11,853 bases of DNA from assembly GCA_030618505.1 (NCBI GenBank), contig JAUXDF010000059.1:1-11853 (forward strand), read 5' to 3'. This stretch comes from Spongiibacteraceae bacterium. GTDB lineage: Bacteria; Pseudomonadota; Gammaproteobacteria; Pseudomonadales; PIVM01. Below, piece after piece: positions 1-7,584 of the stretch (position 1 is the first letter of the stretch; each line of letters starts with the position of its first letter). A program made the translations under genes and the position numbers. The notes below the pieces were generated by a model. That model ran no database searches. It was not told the DNA's origin and worked only from the letters and a program-made list of their open reading frames with translations.

Positions 1-201
1 TAATACCTGCTCTTCAATCACACTACCCAGAATGGGCTGATAGAGGTCGCCTGGACCCTGCGGTGGCTTCCAGGGCACGATATAGAGAACCTTGGGCTGC
101 TCATGACTGGCCGTAATAGTACTCTCAATACTCAGCACTTCCTGCTCAGCGTAAGCTGTGACGGAAAGACAGATTAGAAAAAACAGACTGATTACCCTCA
201 C
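1..201 (-). CDS. Exported protein of unknown function, N-terminal 67 residues only
   Basis: I do not recognise a named domain. The reading frame is open from a GTG at 201 to the left window edge, giving 67 residues without a stop. It starts with a short signal peptide (MRVISLFFLICLSVTAYA, cleavage after about residue 18), followed by a polar stretch and the hydrophobic strand VLYIVPWKPP near residue 40, so the protein is exported, probably periplasmic. The start is well supported: the GTG overlaps the TGA stop of the upstream TPR lipoprotein as GTGA, and an AGGAGG ribosome binding site lies 7 bases upstream. The 4-base overlap implies translational coupling to the TPR genes, so it probably belongs to the same envelope complex. 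The 3' part lies outside the window, so its length and any later domains are unknown. Confidence 0.75.
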   Translation of the reverse strand, partial: MRVISLFFLICLSVTAYAEQEVLSIESTITASHEQPKVLYIVPWKPPQGPGDLYQPILGSVIEEQVL

Positions 202-932
202 CCTGCGGCCTCCTGTTTAGCGATTCGACGCTGCAAGTCCTTTATCCAACCATTGACACGTCGATCCGGTTCCTGCTGAAAACTCTGGTAACGTTGATAC
301 TGTTGCAAAGCACTTTTTAGCTCACCCATATAAAGTTCATAAAGCATACCAAGATTCAAATAGATATCCAGATAACCCGGCCAAACGGCCAAAGCCTGCT
401 GATAATAATTCTCAGCCAGTTCAAATTGCCCCAGTTCGCGATACATCACCGCCAACTGATTATAGGCTTCCACGTTATTAGAGTTACGTTCTATTGCCTG
501 CTTAAAGCGCTGCTCCGCCGCCGTATAATGCTTTCGGTTTTTTGCAATGAGACCCAGATTAAGAAAAGGGCCAGACAAATGGGGATAATCTTCGGTAAGT
601 TTAAACAGATACTTTTCCGCTTCATCATAATGCTGTTCGCCCATCGCGGCAGTGGCGCTCGCAAATAGCGTCAGTCCCGCCTGATCAATCTTGGGCTGAT
701 TGCTCAAATAAGGGTTTGAGGGAATATCAATAAACGGCTTTTGCTCCGCCTGTTTGTTTTTTTCATCTTGCTCCGGGGTTGATTTTATTTCACTCTCTGC
801 AGATGGCATTTGCTCCTGATCTTGACCGGCTGTATCGCCAAGATAAGCACAGGCACTTAGCCCAGAAAACATCACTAACAGGCAGCTGCAACGAATTAAA
901 GATAAATAACAGTGCTTAATATATCGAGTCAC
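198..932 (-). CDS. TPR outer-membrane lipoprotein, 244 residues (GltE/AglT-like by architecture)
   Basis: Small tetratricopeptide-repeat lipoprotein. From the GTG at 932 the product begins with a lipoprotein signal peptide ending in GLSAC (lipidated Cys28). Residue +2 is Ala rather than Asp, which favours Lol sorting to the outer membrane. A polar Gln/Glu-rich linker (about 30-75) is followed by TPR-type helices (about 90-210) with motifs such as the NLGLIAK, YNQLAVMYRELGQFELAENYYQQAL and LNLGMLYEL segments. The chosen start overlaps the preceding TPR gene by 17 bases and has AAGG 9 bases upstream. A longer frame back to 983 would place about 17 poorly structured residues before the signal peptide and is less likely. 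TPR lipoproteins of this kind act as assembly scaffolds or pilotins. Its partner is probably the 976-residue TPR lipoprotein encoded immediately upstream. The match to AglT/GltE of Myxococcus rests on architecture and context, not on an alignment. Confidence 0.85.
   Translation of the reverse strand: MTRYIKHCYLSLIRCSCLLVMFSGLSACAYLGDTAGQDQEQMPSAESEIKSTPEQDEKNKQAEQKPFIDIPSNPYLSNQPKIDQAGLTLFASATAAMGEQHYDEAEKYLFKLTEDYPHLSGPFLNLGLIAKNRKHYTAAEQRFKQAIERNSNNVEAYNQLAVMYRELGQFELAENYYQQALAVWPGYLDIYLNLGMLYELYMGELKSALQQYQRYQSFQQEPDRRVNGWIKDLQRRIAKQEAAG
209..214 (-). promoter_or_regulatory. Ribosome binding site AGGAGG for the left-edge gene
   Basis: A perfect AGGAGG lies inside the last codons of the 244-residue TPR lipoprotein gene, 7 bases before the GTG at 201. 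It fixes the start of the truncated left-edge gene and explains how translation can be re-initiated across the GTGA overlap. Confidence 0.8.
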
Positions 933-3846
933 TAAACACCACCTTCTTCTCAGATTTTTTATATCGACCGGGCGACAGTACACTTAATGACTCAAAACTC
1001 TGTTTCACCCATTTATCATAGGTGCCCTGCCAGCTTCTCTGGCTATTGGCTTCATGAATAGCAATGGATTTATCCTCAAAGGGATAGGCTTGTTCTTCCA
1101 ACAATATTTCGTACTGCTCAAGCTCCAGTTCATTTAAACCCTTAGGCCTGTCGGAATCGATCAGATCACGGCTTAGCTGTGCGTAAATCTCACCAAGATA
1201 ATAGATCGCTTTGGTGGCAAATTCTTCTACGCCGTAATCGGCGGTTTGCTGATAGCGCTTGATCGCGACTTTTAAAGCCTTCTTCTTTTTCCTCAAACTA
1301 CGCTTTAAAGGCAAACTTAGCTTGATGCTGTTAAAAGCCCAGCGCGCATCCTCGGCAAAAACGCTAGATGCCTTGGCCGCCAGATAACGAGAACGTTCGG
1401 TTCGCTGTTGACCGGCATTGGCATCTGCATTAATAATTTTCTTTAACCAGTAGCGTTGCTTTTCCTGCTCCCGGGTTTGCACATAAAACTCGCTCATTTT
1501 ATAGCGTGCTTCAATGGCTTCATCAAAGGGTTGCGGGTAGGTGTGAGCATAGCTTCGATAGCTGTCTATGGCTTTTTTAGTGTCACCCGCTTTATCGAAG
1601 AGCTCAGCATAAAGATAATGCGCCTGCCGTTTGGCTTCCACATCTTCACTAGCACTTGAAATCGCTAAAAGTTCCGCAGCCGCAAGCGCCCATTGGCCTG
1701 TAGCCTGATAGGCAAAAGCCATTCTGGCAGGCATATCGCTGGCAAAACGGTGGTCTGGATAACGCTGTCGAAAGTCATCCATTACTCGAATTGCTTTTGG
1801 CCACTGTTCCATCGCAATTAGATGCGTGGCAGCATCGTACTCGGCGTTAATGCGAATAGGAGAATTGGGTGCAAGGGTACCAACACGCAAAAAGTGCTCA
1901 ACTGCTGCCGCTTTATCACCTGCGGCCAAGCTCTGCTCGCCTTGCCGATAAACGCTCGCAGCCATCTTCTCAGTGGTCGCCTTTCGTTCCAGGTGTTTTG
2001 CATCCATCAAAGCTAATGAATGTCTATAAGCGCTTTCCGCTTGCTGGTATTGCTGCAAATCAAAATTACTGTGGCCGATCACCAGCCAGGCGGTAACCTG
2101 CAAAGAAACTCCGGCAATGGGCTGCCAGTCAGTCACTCGATAGGCGGCAAACAGTGCAGACTCATAATCACCGATACGAAATAACTCTTCGGCAGCATTC
2201 GTCAAGACCTCCACTGCACGTGGGTCACTGAAATAACGCGAGGCGTAACGCAATTGGCTATCTACTTTTTGACGGCGCCACTCTACCTTCAGAGCCTCCA
2301 GAACATCATCCCTGTCAGATATACTTTCATATTGTCGCTGGTAAGCCAATATTGCAGCGTAGCCGGCATCGGCGCCCTGCGGATGCTCCTCATACTCGTA
2401 AGCCACTTTTTCATAGGCACTAATCGCCAGCGGATAATCATGGCTCTCGAATAAACTCTCGGCCATCAAAAAACGGAGCTCGGCGGTTTTTATATCTTGT
2501 GGAAAAGTAGCAATAAACTCGCGATACCAAAGTGAGGCAATTTTATATCGCTGCCACACCGAATGCTGATCACGTTGTGTTGGCCTACGTTTTTTAGCCA
2601 GCCGCTTTTTACTGACTTGGGCCTTGGAATGATAATACTGTGACAATTCCAGCAGATATTCTCTAAGATGGGGTTTAAGCTGCCATTTTGTATCAAGATC
2701 CGCAACAGCCCAGTATTGGCTGTAAATGCCGTAGGTTTTTACATAGCGTTCTTTCTCGGGTAACAACTTGCTGTTAAAACCACCGTCTCGATAAGCAATA
2801 ATCATTTTGACATGAAACTGCGGCGCCCAGCGGGAATTGGGGTAGCGTTCGATATACTTGCGATAGGATCTGGCGGTATCACCATAACGCTCCTGGGTGA
2901 TCAGCAACTGAGCGAGTTGATCATAAAGAATATGTTCGTAGGGCCTGGGACCCTCTTGTGCATATAGACTGGCAATAGAGTCGCCGCCTTTGAGATAAGA
3001 AAACACCAGGCTCATGATCCGAATCGTATCGTTAACCAGACTGGACTGACTGCCCGCAAGACCAGACAGCTCAACACTGCCATCCATATTTTGATCCAGT
3101 ACTTTGGTAAAACTATTCAAAGCGGCGGGATACTGGTTTCTCTTAAACAGCGACCAGCCATGCATATAATAGGCGTTTTGGAAAAAGGCCGAATCACTGC
3201 CAAAGTCAATAACACGTTTATAGGACGACCCCGCTGCTTGATAATCCTTTCTGGAAAAATAGATTTCACCACGTCTAAAATGTGCTTCAGGGACATGTTC
3301 CGACCGCGGGAAACGCTTAACCAAAGTATCAAGGGTTTGTAAGCTAAGTTCGGTTTTCGCCGACAATTCATAGGCCTTGGCAAGTTGATATAGCAGCTGA
3401 TCATTACTTTCTTTATCAGGATATTGTTTTAACAAGGTCACGTAGTTGCCAATCGCCAGCTCATAATAATTATCAGGTAATTCACCATCACTGCCCACCT
3501 GCCCTTCTGCCTGCTGTCGTTCACTTATCATCATTTCCAGACCGGCCATACGGTATTTCACCATCGCCTGCATATCAGGGTCGTCGGTCACTTTCAGTAA
3601 AGCGCGGTAATTTTCCAGCGCTTGTTCAGGGGAAGGGATAAAGACCTCTTCACCGACAGAAGACTCGCCTGATACCGCATCAGCGGATGGCGAAGCAGAT
3701 TGCGGTCGATAAAAATTTACCGCAGGCTGAAGGTCAGCCAATGTCGCCTCTCGCTGTGCTTCTTCCGTATTTAAAGTCGCGCAGGCGGAAAGGAACACAA
3801 GCTGCGCCAATAATAACAGTAACAAAGCGGGCTTAGGCAATACCAC
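916..3846 (-). CDS. Large TPR outer-membrane lipoprotein, 976 residues (GltD/AgmU-like by architecture)
   Basis: Very long tetratricopeptide-repeat lipoprotein. The signal peptide has an almost pure Leu core and ends in FLSAC, making Cys22 the lipidation site, with Ala at +2 (outer-membrane sorting expected). Helical TPR pairs fill most of the chain from about residue 75 to 900. Recognisable units include YYELAIGNYVTLLKQYP, a PEAHFRRGEIYFSRKDY unit, a YGDTARSYRKYIERYPNSRW unit, AISAYEKVAYEY and AIRVMDDFRQRYPDHRF. The recurring FPRS/YPNS/YPDH ends are typical of the BamD/YbgF type of TPR. A basic Lys/Arg-rich patch near residue 850 (RSLRKKKKALK) is unusual for a periplasmic protein. The GTG start directly follows the upstream gene's stop and has AAGGGG 6 bases before it. 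Size, lipidation and neighbours resemble GltD/AgmU of the Myxococcus Glt machinery; this is an architectural comparison only. Likely role: a scaffold bridging periplasm and outer membrane. Confidence 0.82.
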   Translation of the reverse strand: MVLPKPALLLLLLAQLVFLSACATLNTEEAQREATLADLQPAVNFYRPQSASPSADAVSGESSVGEEVFIPSPEQALENYRALLKVTDDPDMQAMVKYRMAGLEMMISERQQAEGQVGSDGELPDNYYELAIGNYVTLLKQYPDKESNDQLLYQLAKAYELSAKTELSLQTLDTLVKRFPRSEHVPEAHFRRGEIYFSRKDYQAAGSSYKRVIDFGSDSAFFQNAYYMHGWSLFKRNQYPAALNSFTKVLDQNMDGSVELSGLAGSQSSLVNDTIRIMSLVFSYLKGGDSIASLYAQEGPRPYEHILYDQLAQLLITQERYGDTARSYRKYIERYPNSRWAPQFHVKMIIAYRDGGFNSKLLPEKERYVKTYGIYSQYWAVADLDTKWQLKPHLREYLLELSQYYHSKAQVSKKRLAKKRRPTQRDQHSVWQRYKIASLWYREFIATFPQDIKTAELRFLMAESLFESHDYPLAISAYEKVAYEYEEHPQGADAGYAAILAYQRQYESISDRDDVLEALKVEWRRQKVDSQLRYASRYFSDPRAVEVLTNAAEELFRIGDYESALFAAYRVTDWQPIAGVSLQVTAWLVIGHSNFDLQQYQQAESAYRHSLALMDAKHLERKATTEKMAASVYRQGEQSLAAGDKAAAVEHFLRVGTLAPNSPIRINAEYDAATHLIAMEQWPKAIRVMDDFRQRYPDHRFASDMPARMAFAYQATGQWALAAAELLAISSASEDVEAKRQAHYLYAELFDKAGDTKKAIDSYRSYAHTYPQPFDEAIEARYKMSEFYVQTREQEKQRYWLKKIINADANAGQQRTERSRYLAAKASSVFAEDARWAFNSIKLSLPLKRSLRKKKKALKVAIKRYQQTADYGVEEFATKAIYYLGEIYAQLSRDLIDSDRPKGLNELELEQYEILLEEQAYPFEDKSIAIHEANSQRSWQGTYDKWVKQSFESLSVLSPGRYKKSEKKVVFSDSIY
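942..945 (-). promoter_or_regulatory. Ribosome binding site supporting the GTG start at 932
   Basis: AAGG, within a longer purine-rich AGAAGAAGGTGG stretch, lies 9 bases before the GTG at 932. It sits in the coding end of the 976-residue gene and supports the shorter start of the TPR lipoprotein. Confidence 0.5.
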
Positions 3847-5805
3847 TTAGAGCCCCTTTCCCTGTTCTTGTGTTTGCTGTTGAAGTTGGGACTGAGCTTG
3901 GGGCTGAACTTGCTGCCCTTGCTGTAAGTAGTCATCATATATGCGAGCAATTGCCAAACGTGATTGGGCCAGGTATTGCCTCACTTTTAGGCGCTGGGTT
4001 TTGAGTTCAGCAAGTAACAACATGCGCATTGCCTGATTAGCTTGATCAAGCGCTTGGTCAATCGGTTTAAGCTGTTCTTCCACTCGCAGCTGTTGCGTGT
4101 CCACCCGGATGCTCAGTGTACTTAGCTCATCCGATGCAGCCATCAATGCCTGTAAACGCAGCAGCTGATTTTGATGCGCCTCGATAGCATCATCCAGCCC
4201 ATTCAATTCACTTTTTGCTTGCCATAACCGGGCTGGAAACTGCTCGGATAGCTGCCAGAACAACAAACCTTGCATACGCTCTAATTTTTTCTGGTACTGC
4301 CTGCGCTCGACCTGATCTGATACAGATTTTGTATTCCTGCTTGCCTGATCGATAATGCGCAAAAATTCTTTGTCGCTACCATCGGCGAAGACCAGCGGAT
4401 CATTTTTCTGCTCTGCCTGTTGTATTTGTTTGGCAAGTAAATCCCGGGCAGGAAAAATATCTTTCAGTAAATCCTCAATAGGCTGCTGCTGAATCTCAAG
4501 AATGCTTTGTTCCCGTGCTGCCTGACGGGTAGCCAACATCTCACGATAAGCCGTGGTCTTTTGCTGCCAGGCCAAGAGGTTATTGCGTAGAACGTGCAAG
4601 TCACGCAGATCCTTCAGGCTGCTTTGAAACTGATAGTTTGCCAACATATGCAATAAATAGGGGCTTTTGGGTTTCACCTTCATCTCCCCGCCCCTTGCTA
4701 ACCAGTCCTCGCCAAGATCTTGCTGCAACCAGCGCTCAAGCATATCCTGCTCTTGCACCTGATTTCCCATTTCATCCAGCTTGATCAACAGTTCTTCATA
4801 ATGTAAGGCCGCAGCATTAAACGCTTTAAGAGCGTATTGGGTATCGCCCATTTTTTCATAGAGATGAGGGATAGCCACAAAAGTCTCCTGCACTATTGGG
4901 CCAAGCATGGGTTTTTGTGACAGCGTATTCCAGGCTTGAATGGCCAAGGCATAATCCTTGTTATTGGATGCTGACCAACCATACCCCAGTAGCGCCTGCT
5001 CCGCCCAGGGACCTTCGAGTCTGACAGACTGAAACGCTTGATAAGCCACAGTGTAGTTTTCCTGAGACAGCGCGATGTAGCCGGTTGCCAGTTTTATTCT
5101 ATCCAATAAAGCCTTGTTTTCTTCGCTGTTAGCCGGAAGGTCTGCAGCTTGATCAAGGCTGCTCATGGCATCAACAATATTACCCTGCTGGCGTTCAATC
5201 ATAGCGCGGTTGAAAAGGGTATAACTGCGTAATGTTTTTCCCTTCATCTGATCCAATGCAGCATTGATCACCGCACTATCACCACCGCTGAGCAAGACCT
5301 GCAGGTAATGAAACTCATCAACAAACCCGTCAGGCAGTTGCTCGCCAATCTTTTCAAGATAGCTACGCGCCTGACCATCAGCTTGGCGTTGATACAATAA
5401 TTTGGCCAAATAAAACCAAACCTGGTTACGAACCGTCGGATCAACATCCTCCTTAAGCAAATGATCAAATATACGAATTGCCCGTTTATCCATGCCATAG
5501 GACAAGCTCATACCGCCGACTAAGAGCTCGGAATTTTCCGCATGGGCGCTCAAACCACCCTGCTCTTTGGCAACCGCAAGTTCAGTTAAGGCAGAAAAGA
5601 AATGATCCTGATAATAGTGGTATAAAGCCACACCGTAATGCAGATCTTTTACATCAGTGTTTTTTTCATTGGCAACTTTTTCATTGGCAACTACAGCGGC
5701 ACTGAGCAAGGCACATAAAAACAGTACAGCAGACTGCCTACCGCACTGGCGCAGCAAATAACAAACAATTCCCTTCTGCTTACTTCGTATCAACTGCAAG
5801 TACAC
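3847..5805 (-). CDS. Periplasmic TPR plus coiled-coil protein, 652 residues
   Basis: Exported helical-repeat protein. A basic N-region is followed by a hydrophobic core ending SAAVVA, with predicted cleavage after residue 40 and no lipobox, so it should be soluble in the periplasm or loosely membrane-bound. Residues about 50-330 carry degenerate TPR-like helices (YGVALYHYYQDHFFSALTEL, a QVWFYLAKLLYQR unit, LLGYGWSASNNKDYALAIQAW). Residues about 340-630 are long charged helices with heptad character, and the last 25 residues are very Gln-rich. The GTG start lies 3 bases after the preceding stop codon. Its ribosome binding site is weak (GGGA, 7 bases away), suggesting re-initiation. A start nearer the hydrophobic core cannot be excluded, because the 26-residue N-region is long. 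By size and context it could be a GltC-like component, but this is not established. A perfect 15-base tandem duplication lies next to the cleavage site. Confidence 0.75.
   Translation of the reverse strand: MYLQLIRSKQKGIVCYLLRQCGRQSAVLFLCALLSAAVVANEKVANEKNTDVKDLHYGVALYHYYQDHFFSALTELAVAKEQGGLSAHAENSELLVGGMSLSYGMDKRAIRIFDHLLKEDVDPTVRNQVWFYLAKLLYQRQADGQARSYLEKIGEQLPDGFVDEFHYLQVLLSGGDSAVINAALDQMKGKTLRSYTLFNRAMIERQQGNIVDAMSSLDQAADLPANSEENKALLDRIKLATGYIALSQENYTVAYQAFQSVRLEGPWAEQALLGYGWSASNNKDYALAIQAWNTLSQKPMLGPIVQETFVAIPHLYEKMGDTQYALKAFNAAALHYEELLIKLDEMGNQVQEQDMLERWLQQDLGEDWLARGGEMKVKPKSPYLLHMLANYQFQSSLKDLRDLHVLRNNLLAWQQKTTAYREMLATRQAAREQSILEIQQQPIEDLLKDIFPARDLLAKQIQQAEQKNDPLVFADGSDKEFLRIIDQASRNTKSVSDQVERRQYQKKLERMQGLLFWQLSEQFPARLWQAKSELNGLDDAIEAHQNQLLRLQALMAASDELSTLSIRVDTQQLRVEEQLKPIDQALDQANQAMRMLLLAELKTQRLKVRQYLAQSRLAIARIYDDYLQQGQQVQPQAQSQLQQQTQEQGKGL
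3853..3858 (-). promoter_or_regulatory. Ribosome binding site AAGGGG for the 976-residue TPR gene
   Basis: AAGGGG is encoded by the last Gly-Lys-Gly codons of the upstream gene and lies 6 bases before the GTG at 3846, which immediately follows the TAA stop. It decides the start and implies coupled translation. Confidence 0.75.
5662..5691 (-). repeat. Perfect 15-base tandem duplication at the signal cleavage site
   Basis: Two adjacent identical copies of a 15-base unit (5662-5676 and 5677-5691) encode VANEK twice in the 652-residue TPR protein, just around the predicted signal peptidase site. It is in frame, and its sharp identity suggests a recent replication-slippage event. Confidence 0.95.
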
Positions 5806-5808
5806 TCA

Positions 5809-6342
5809 CTAGTCCCATTCGACAATCGAAAAATCAGCTTGATAATCTGCCGTTGAATCTACGATTTTTATTTCCAACATTTTCCCATCGGTGGTCTTTT
5901 GAAATTTTCGAGTGCTAGCACGGCGAAAATCCCTGCCATCTTTACTTCTGCCGGTGAAAAAGGCGCTAATCTCATGTTCCCCGGTGCGCAGATTGCCCAG
6001 ATACAAACGCTGTACGCCCCCACGATGCAAGGCATCCAGCTGACGTTCGGTATACAGGTAATGAGTCACTGTCTGGCCATCAATTTTCAACTCCACCGCA
6101 TCCAGGGCAAAAAATACGCCTGTGTCGACAGAGAGAAAAACCGCCACTTGCGTGGTTGCCGGGAACAACAAATCTTCTTCAAGAATAAACAGGTCTCGGT
6201 TGAGTTCGAGCACTTGCTCTTTTAGTGCCTGTACTTGTTCGCTTAAACTCTGTTCTTTATCAGGTTGCTGGGCGAAAGCAAAGCTACTAAGCAGGCTTAG
6301 TATCAAACCAGAAAGAACACCTATAATTTTCGTTTTCATCAT
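5809..6342 (-). CDS. Periplasmic coiled-coil plus beta-domain protein, 177 residues, unknown function
   Basis: The product starts with a clear signal peptide (MMKTKIIGVLSGLILSLL, cleavage after AFA near residue 25). A short amphipathic coiled coil follows (about 30-55, with QVQALKEQVLELNRDL), then a region of alternating strands ending in the acidic tail FSIVEWD. The second part (VFLSVDTGVFFALDAVELKI, LYLGNLRTGEHEISAFFTG) has the look of an Ig-like or PEGA-like beta-sandwich. No helix-turn-helix is visible, so any transcription-regulator label should be distrusted. The first ATG of the pair at 6342 is preferred. A longer frame reaching 6432 would translate the REP-like palindrome and put a Cys/Arg-rich segment before the signal peptide, which is not credible. 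It leads the downstream TPR genes with a 3-base gap, so it probably belongs to that complex, perhaps as an adaptor whose coiled coil contacts the TPR proteins. Confidence 0.65.
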   Translation of the reverse strand: MMKTKIIGVLSGLILSLLSSFAFAQQPDKEQSLSEQVQALKEQVLELNRDLFILEEDLLFPATTQVAVFLSVDTGVFFALDAVELKIDGQTVTHYLYTERQLDALHRGGVQRLYLGNLRTGEHEISAFFTGRSKDGRDFRRASTRKFQKTTDGKMLEIKIVDSTADYQADFSIVEWD

Positions 6343-6368
6343 CACTCTATTACCTGCCTCAGCAGAAT

Positions 6369-6420
6369 GTAGGGTGCGGCTCCCGCACCGTGAAACACAT
6401 CGTTGGTGCGGGGGCCGCAC
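6369..6420. repeat. GC-rich REP/BIME-like palindrome between the DUF3570 gene and the 177-residue gene
   Basis: Bases 6374-6420 form an imperfect palindrome: a 16-base arm (GTGCGGC-t-CCCGCACC) and its inverted copy (GGTGCGGG-g-GCCGCAC), with one mismatch and a 15-base spacer. Each arm also folds on itself (7-bp and 6-bp stems with 3-base loops). It is preceded by GTAGGG, the typical opening of a family of gammaproteobacterial intergenic repeats linked to RAYT transposases, recalled from general knowledge. No T-run follows, so it is not a standard intrinsic terminator, but as RNA it could slow polymerase or protect the 3' end of the DUF3570 message and so set the ratio between the two halves of the gene run. 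Confidence 0.75.
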
Positions 6421-6432
6421 AACAACTAACAA

Positions 6433-7584
6433 TCAAAACCAAAAGGAGACAAACAGCCTGGTTACCGTGGCAGAAAAACCATACAAAGGTTCTTCGCCTG
6501 CGGCATAACCACCCTTCTCACCTTTAACAACATCCCTGAAGTTTTTATAATCAAAACTCATTCGATCTATTTGTAGATTAACTGTGCCACGGTCGACAAA
6601 ACTAACCTTTCCCATATCCAAAGCATAGCTGACACCTACGCCAAACGTATCCGAAGTATAATCGCTCAGTTCTTTATCTCTGGCCCTAAAACGTGTTTCT
6701 TCCGAGCGCTCAAAAAGATCGCTGTAAAACTCCGCCTCAGTCTGTTTATAGCGTCGGTACTTAACATCAATAATCCAGCGATCTTTGAATGGATGGGTAT
6801 AACCCAGCTCGAAGTTCTGCGCCGACACATCCCAGGAGTCAGAAAACTTTCTAAATTCGACATGCACCGCCGCACGATATGGCAGGTAATAACGCATTTT
6901 TATCGCTGTCGCATTGCTGGTGCGTGTGCCGGGATAGAGTTCCGGCTCGTAGGTATAAGATCCGCTATCACGATAACGCACACTGCGATAGGGATTGTTC
7001 AGGTAGCCTTCATCGGTGATGGTTTCCCAGGCGATATTGGCGATCATGTTCTTAGTCAAAATCTGAGAAATACTCAGGCGATAGTGCTGACGATCAGCCT
7101 CTTCTTCAAAGCTGGCGTCCTCTGAGTTACCGACGGTATCCTCGCCCTTGGAATAACCCATGGACAAGGTGGTTAAATCACCAAAAAAATCCTGACTGAT
7201 ATCAAAACTGAAAAATCTGGCATCAAAGTCATTTTCCGTACTGTTAGTAACCGAGGCACTGATAATAGTTTTATCGTGGAGGTAATCGGCTGCCAGAGTT
7301 TTTTCCGTTCTCTCTTCGGTGTAAGGACTGGCGGTTGCCATCACATCTATGGACGCACTACTGATGCTATCCACATAATAATTAGCGCTAAGTGAAAAGC
7401 TCTCGCCAATGGATTTTCGAAGCAGAATGGAAGGCCCATCCACCTCAACACCGCCACCATCATAGCGGTGGTACATCACATCAGCTCTATCTTCAGGTAG
7501 CACAGCGGAAAGCACACTGCCAGCAAGCAGCGCACTGAGAATACCCAGTACAAGTGCAAAGCGTTTAGTTACAACCGCAGCCAC
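6433..7584 (-). CDS. DUF3570 outer-membrane beta-barrel protein, 383 residues
   Basis: Member of the DUF3570 family, large predicted outer-membrane barrels of unknown function nearly always found beside DUF4266. The mature part opens with the family hallmark MYHRYDGGG and VDGPSILLRK, followed by SANYYVDSISSASIDV and TASPYTEER, then alternating amphipathic strands, and ends in an aromatic strand closing with SFWF, as expected for BAM-recognised barrels. The start is the GTG at 7584, not the ATG 81 bases upstream: GGAGG lies 5 bases before it, and the resulting 27-residue signal peptide (VAAVVTKRFALVLG..., cleavage after VLSA) is well formed. A second in-frame GTG at 7590 is the alternative. 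The gene overlaps the DUF4266 gene by 20 bases, so their translation is probably coupled. Substrate or partner is unknown; context suggests it works with the Cys-tailed lipoprotein and the thioredoxin. Confidence 0.93.
   Translation of the reverse strand: MAAVVTKRFALVLGILSALLAGSVLSAVLPEDRADVMYHRYDGGGVEVDGPSILLRKSIGESFSLSANYYVDSISSASIDVMATASPYTEERTEKTLAADYLHDKTIISASVTNSTENDFDARFFSFDISQDFFGDLTTLSMGYSKGEDTVGNSEDASFEEEADRQHYRLSISQILTKNMIANIAWETITDEGYLNNPYRSVRYRDSGSYTYEPELYPGTRTSNATAIKMRYYLPYRAAVHVEFRKFSDSWDVSAQNFELGYTHPFKDRWIIDVKYRRYKQTEAEFYSDLFERSEETRFRARDKELSDYTSDTFGVGVSYALDMGKVSFVDRGTVNLQIDRMSFDYKNFRDVVKGEKGGYAAGEEPLYGFSATVTRLFVSFWF

Noticed and set aside
198..983. A 261-residue version of the small TPR lipoprotein
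   Set aside because: The added residues lie wholly within the upstream coding region and put a basic Arg-rich segment before the lipoprotein signal; the GTG at 932 has a better ribosome binding site.
3847..3930. Gln-rich C-terminal codons of the 652-residue protein as a separate repeat element
   Set aside because: The CAG/CAA-rich stretch is irregular and explained by a low-complexity protein tail; no fixed unit is visible.
5809..6432. A 207-residue version of the coiled-coil/beta protein starting near 6432
   Set aside because: The extra 30 residues are a translation of the REP-like palindrome (Cys/Arg-rich) and precede an obvious signal peptide at 6342.
5899..6508. Plus-strand open frames opposite the 177-residue gene and the DUF3570 end
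   Set aside because: They run antisense to well-supported exported proteins, cross the palindrome, and show no signal peptide or domain pattern.
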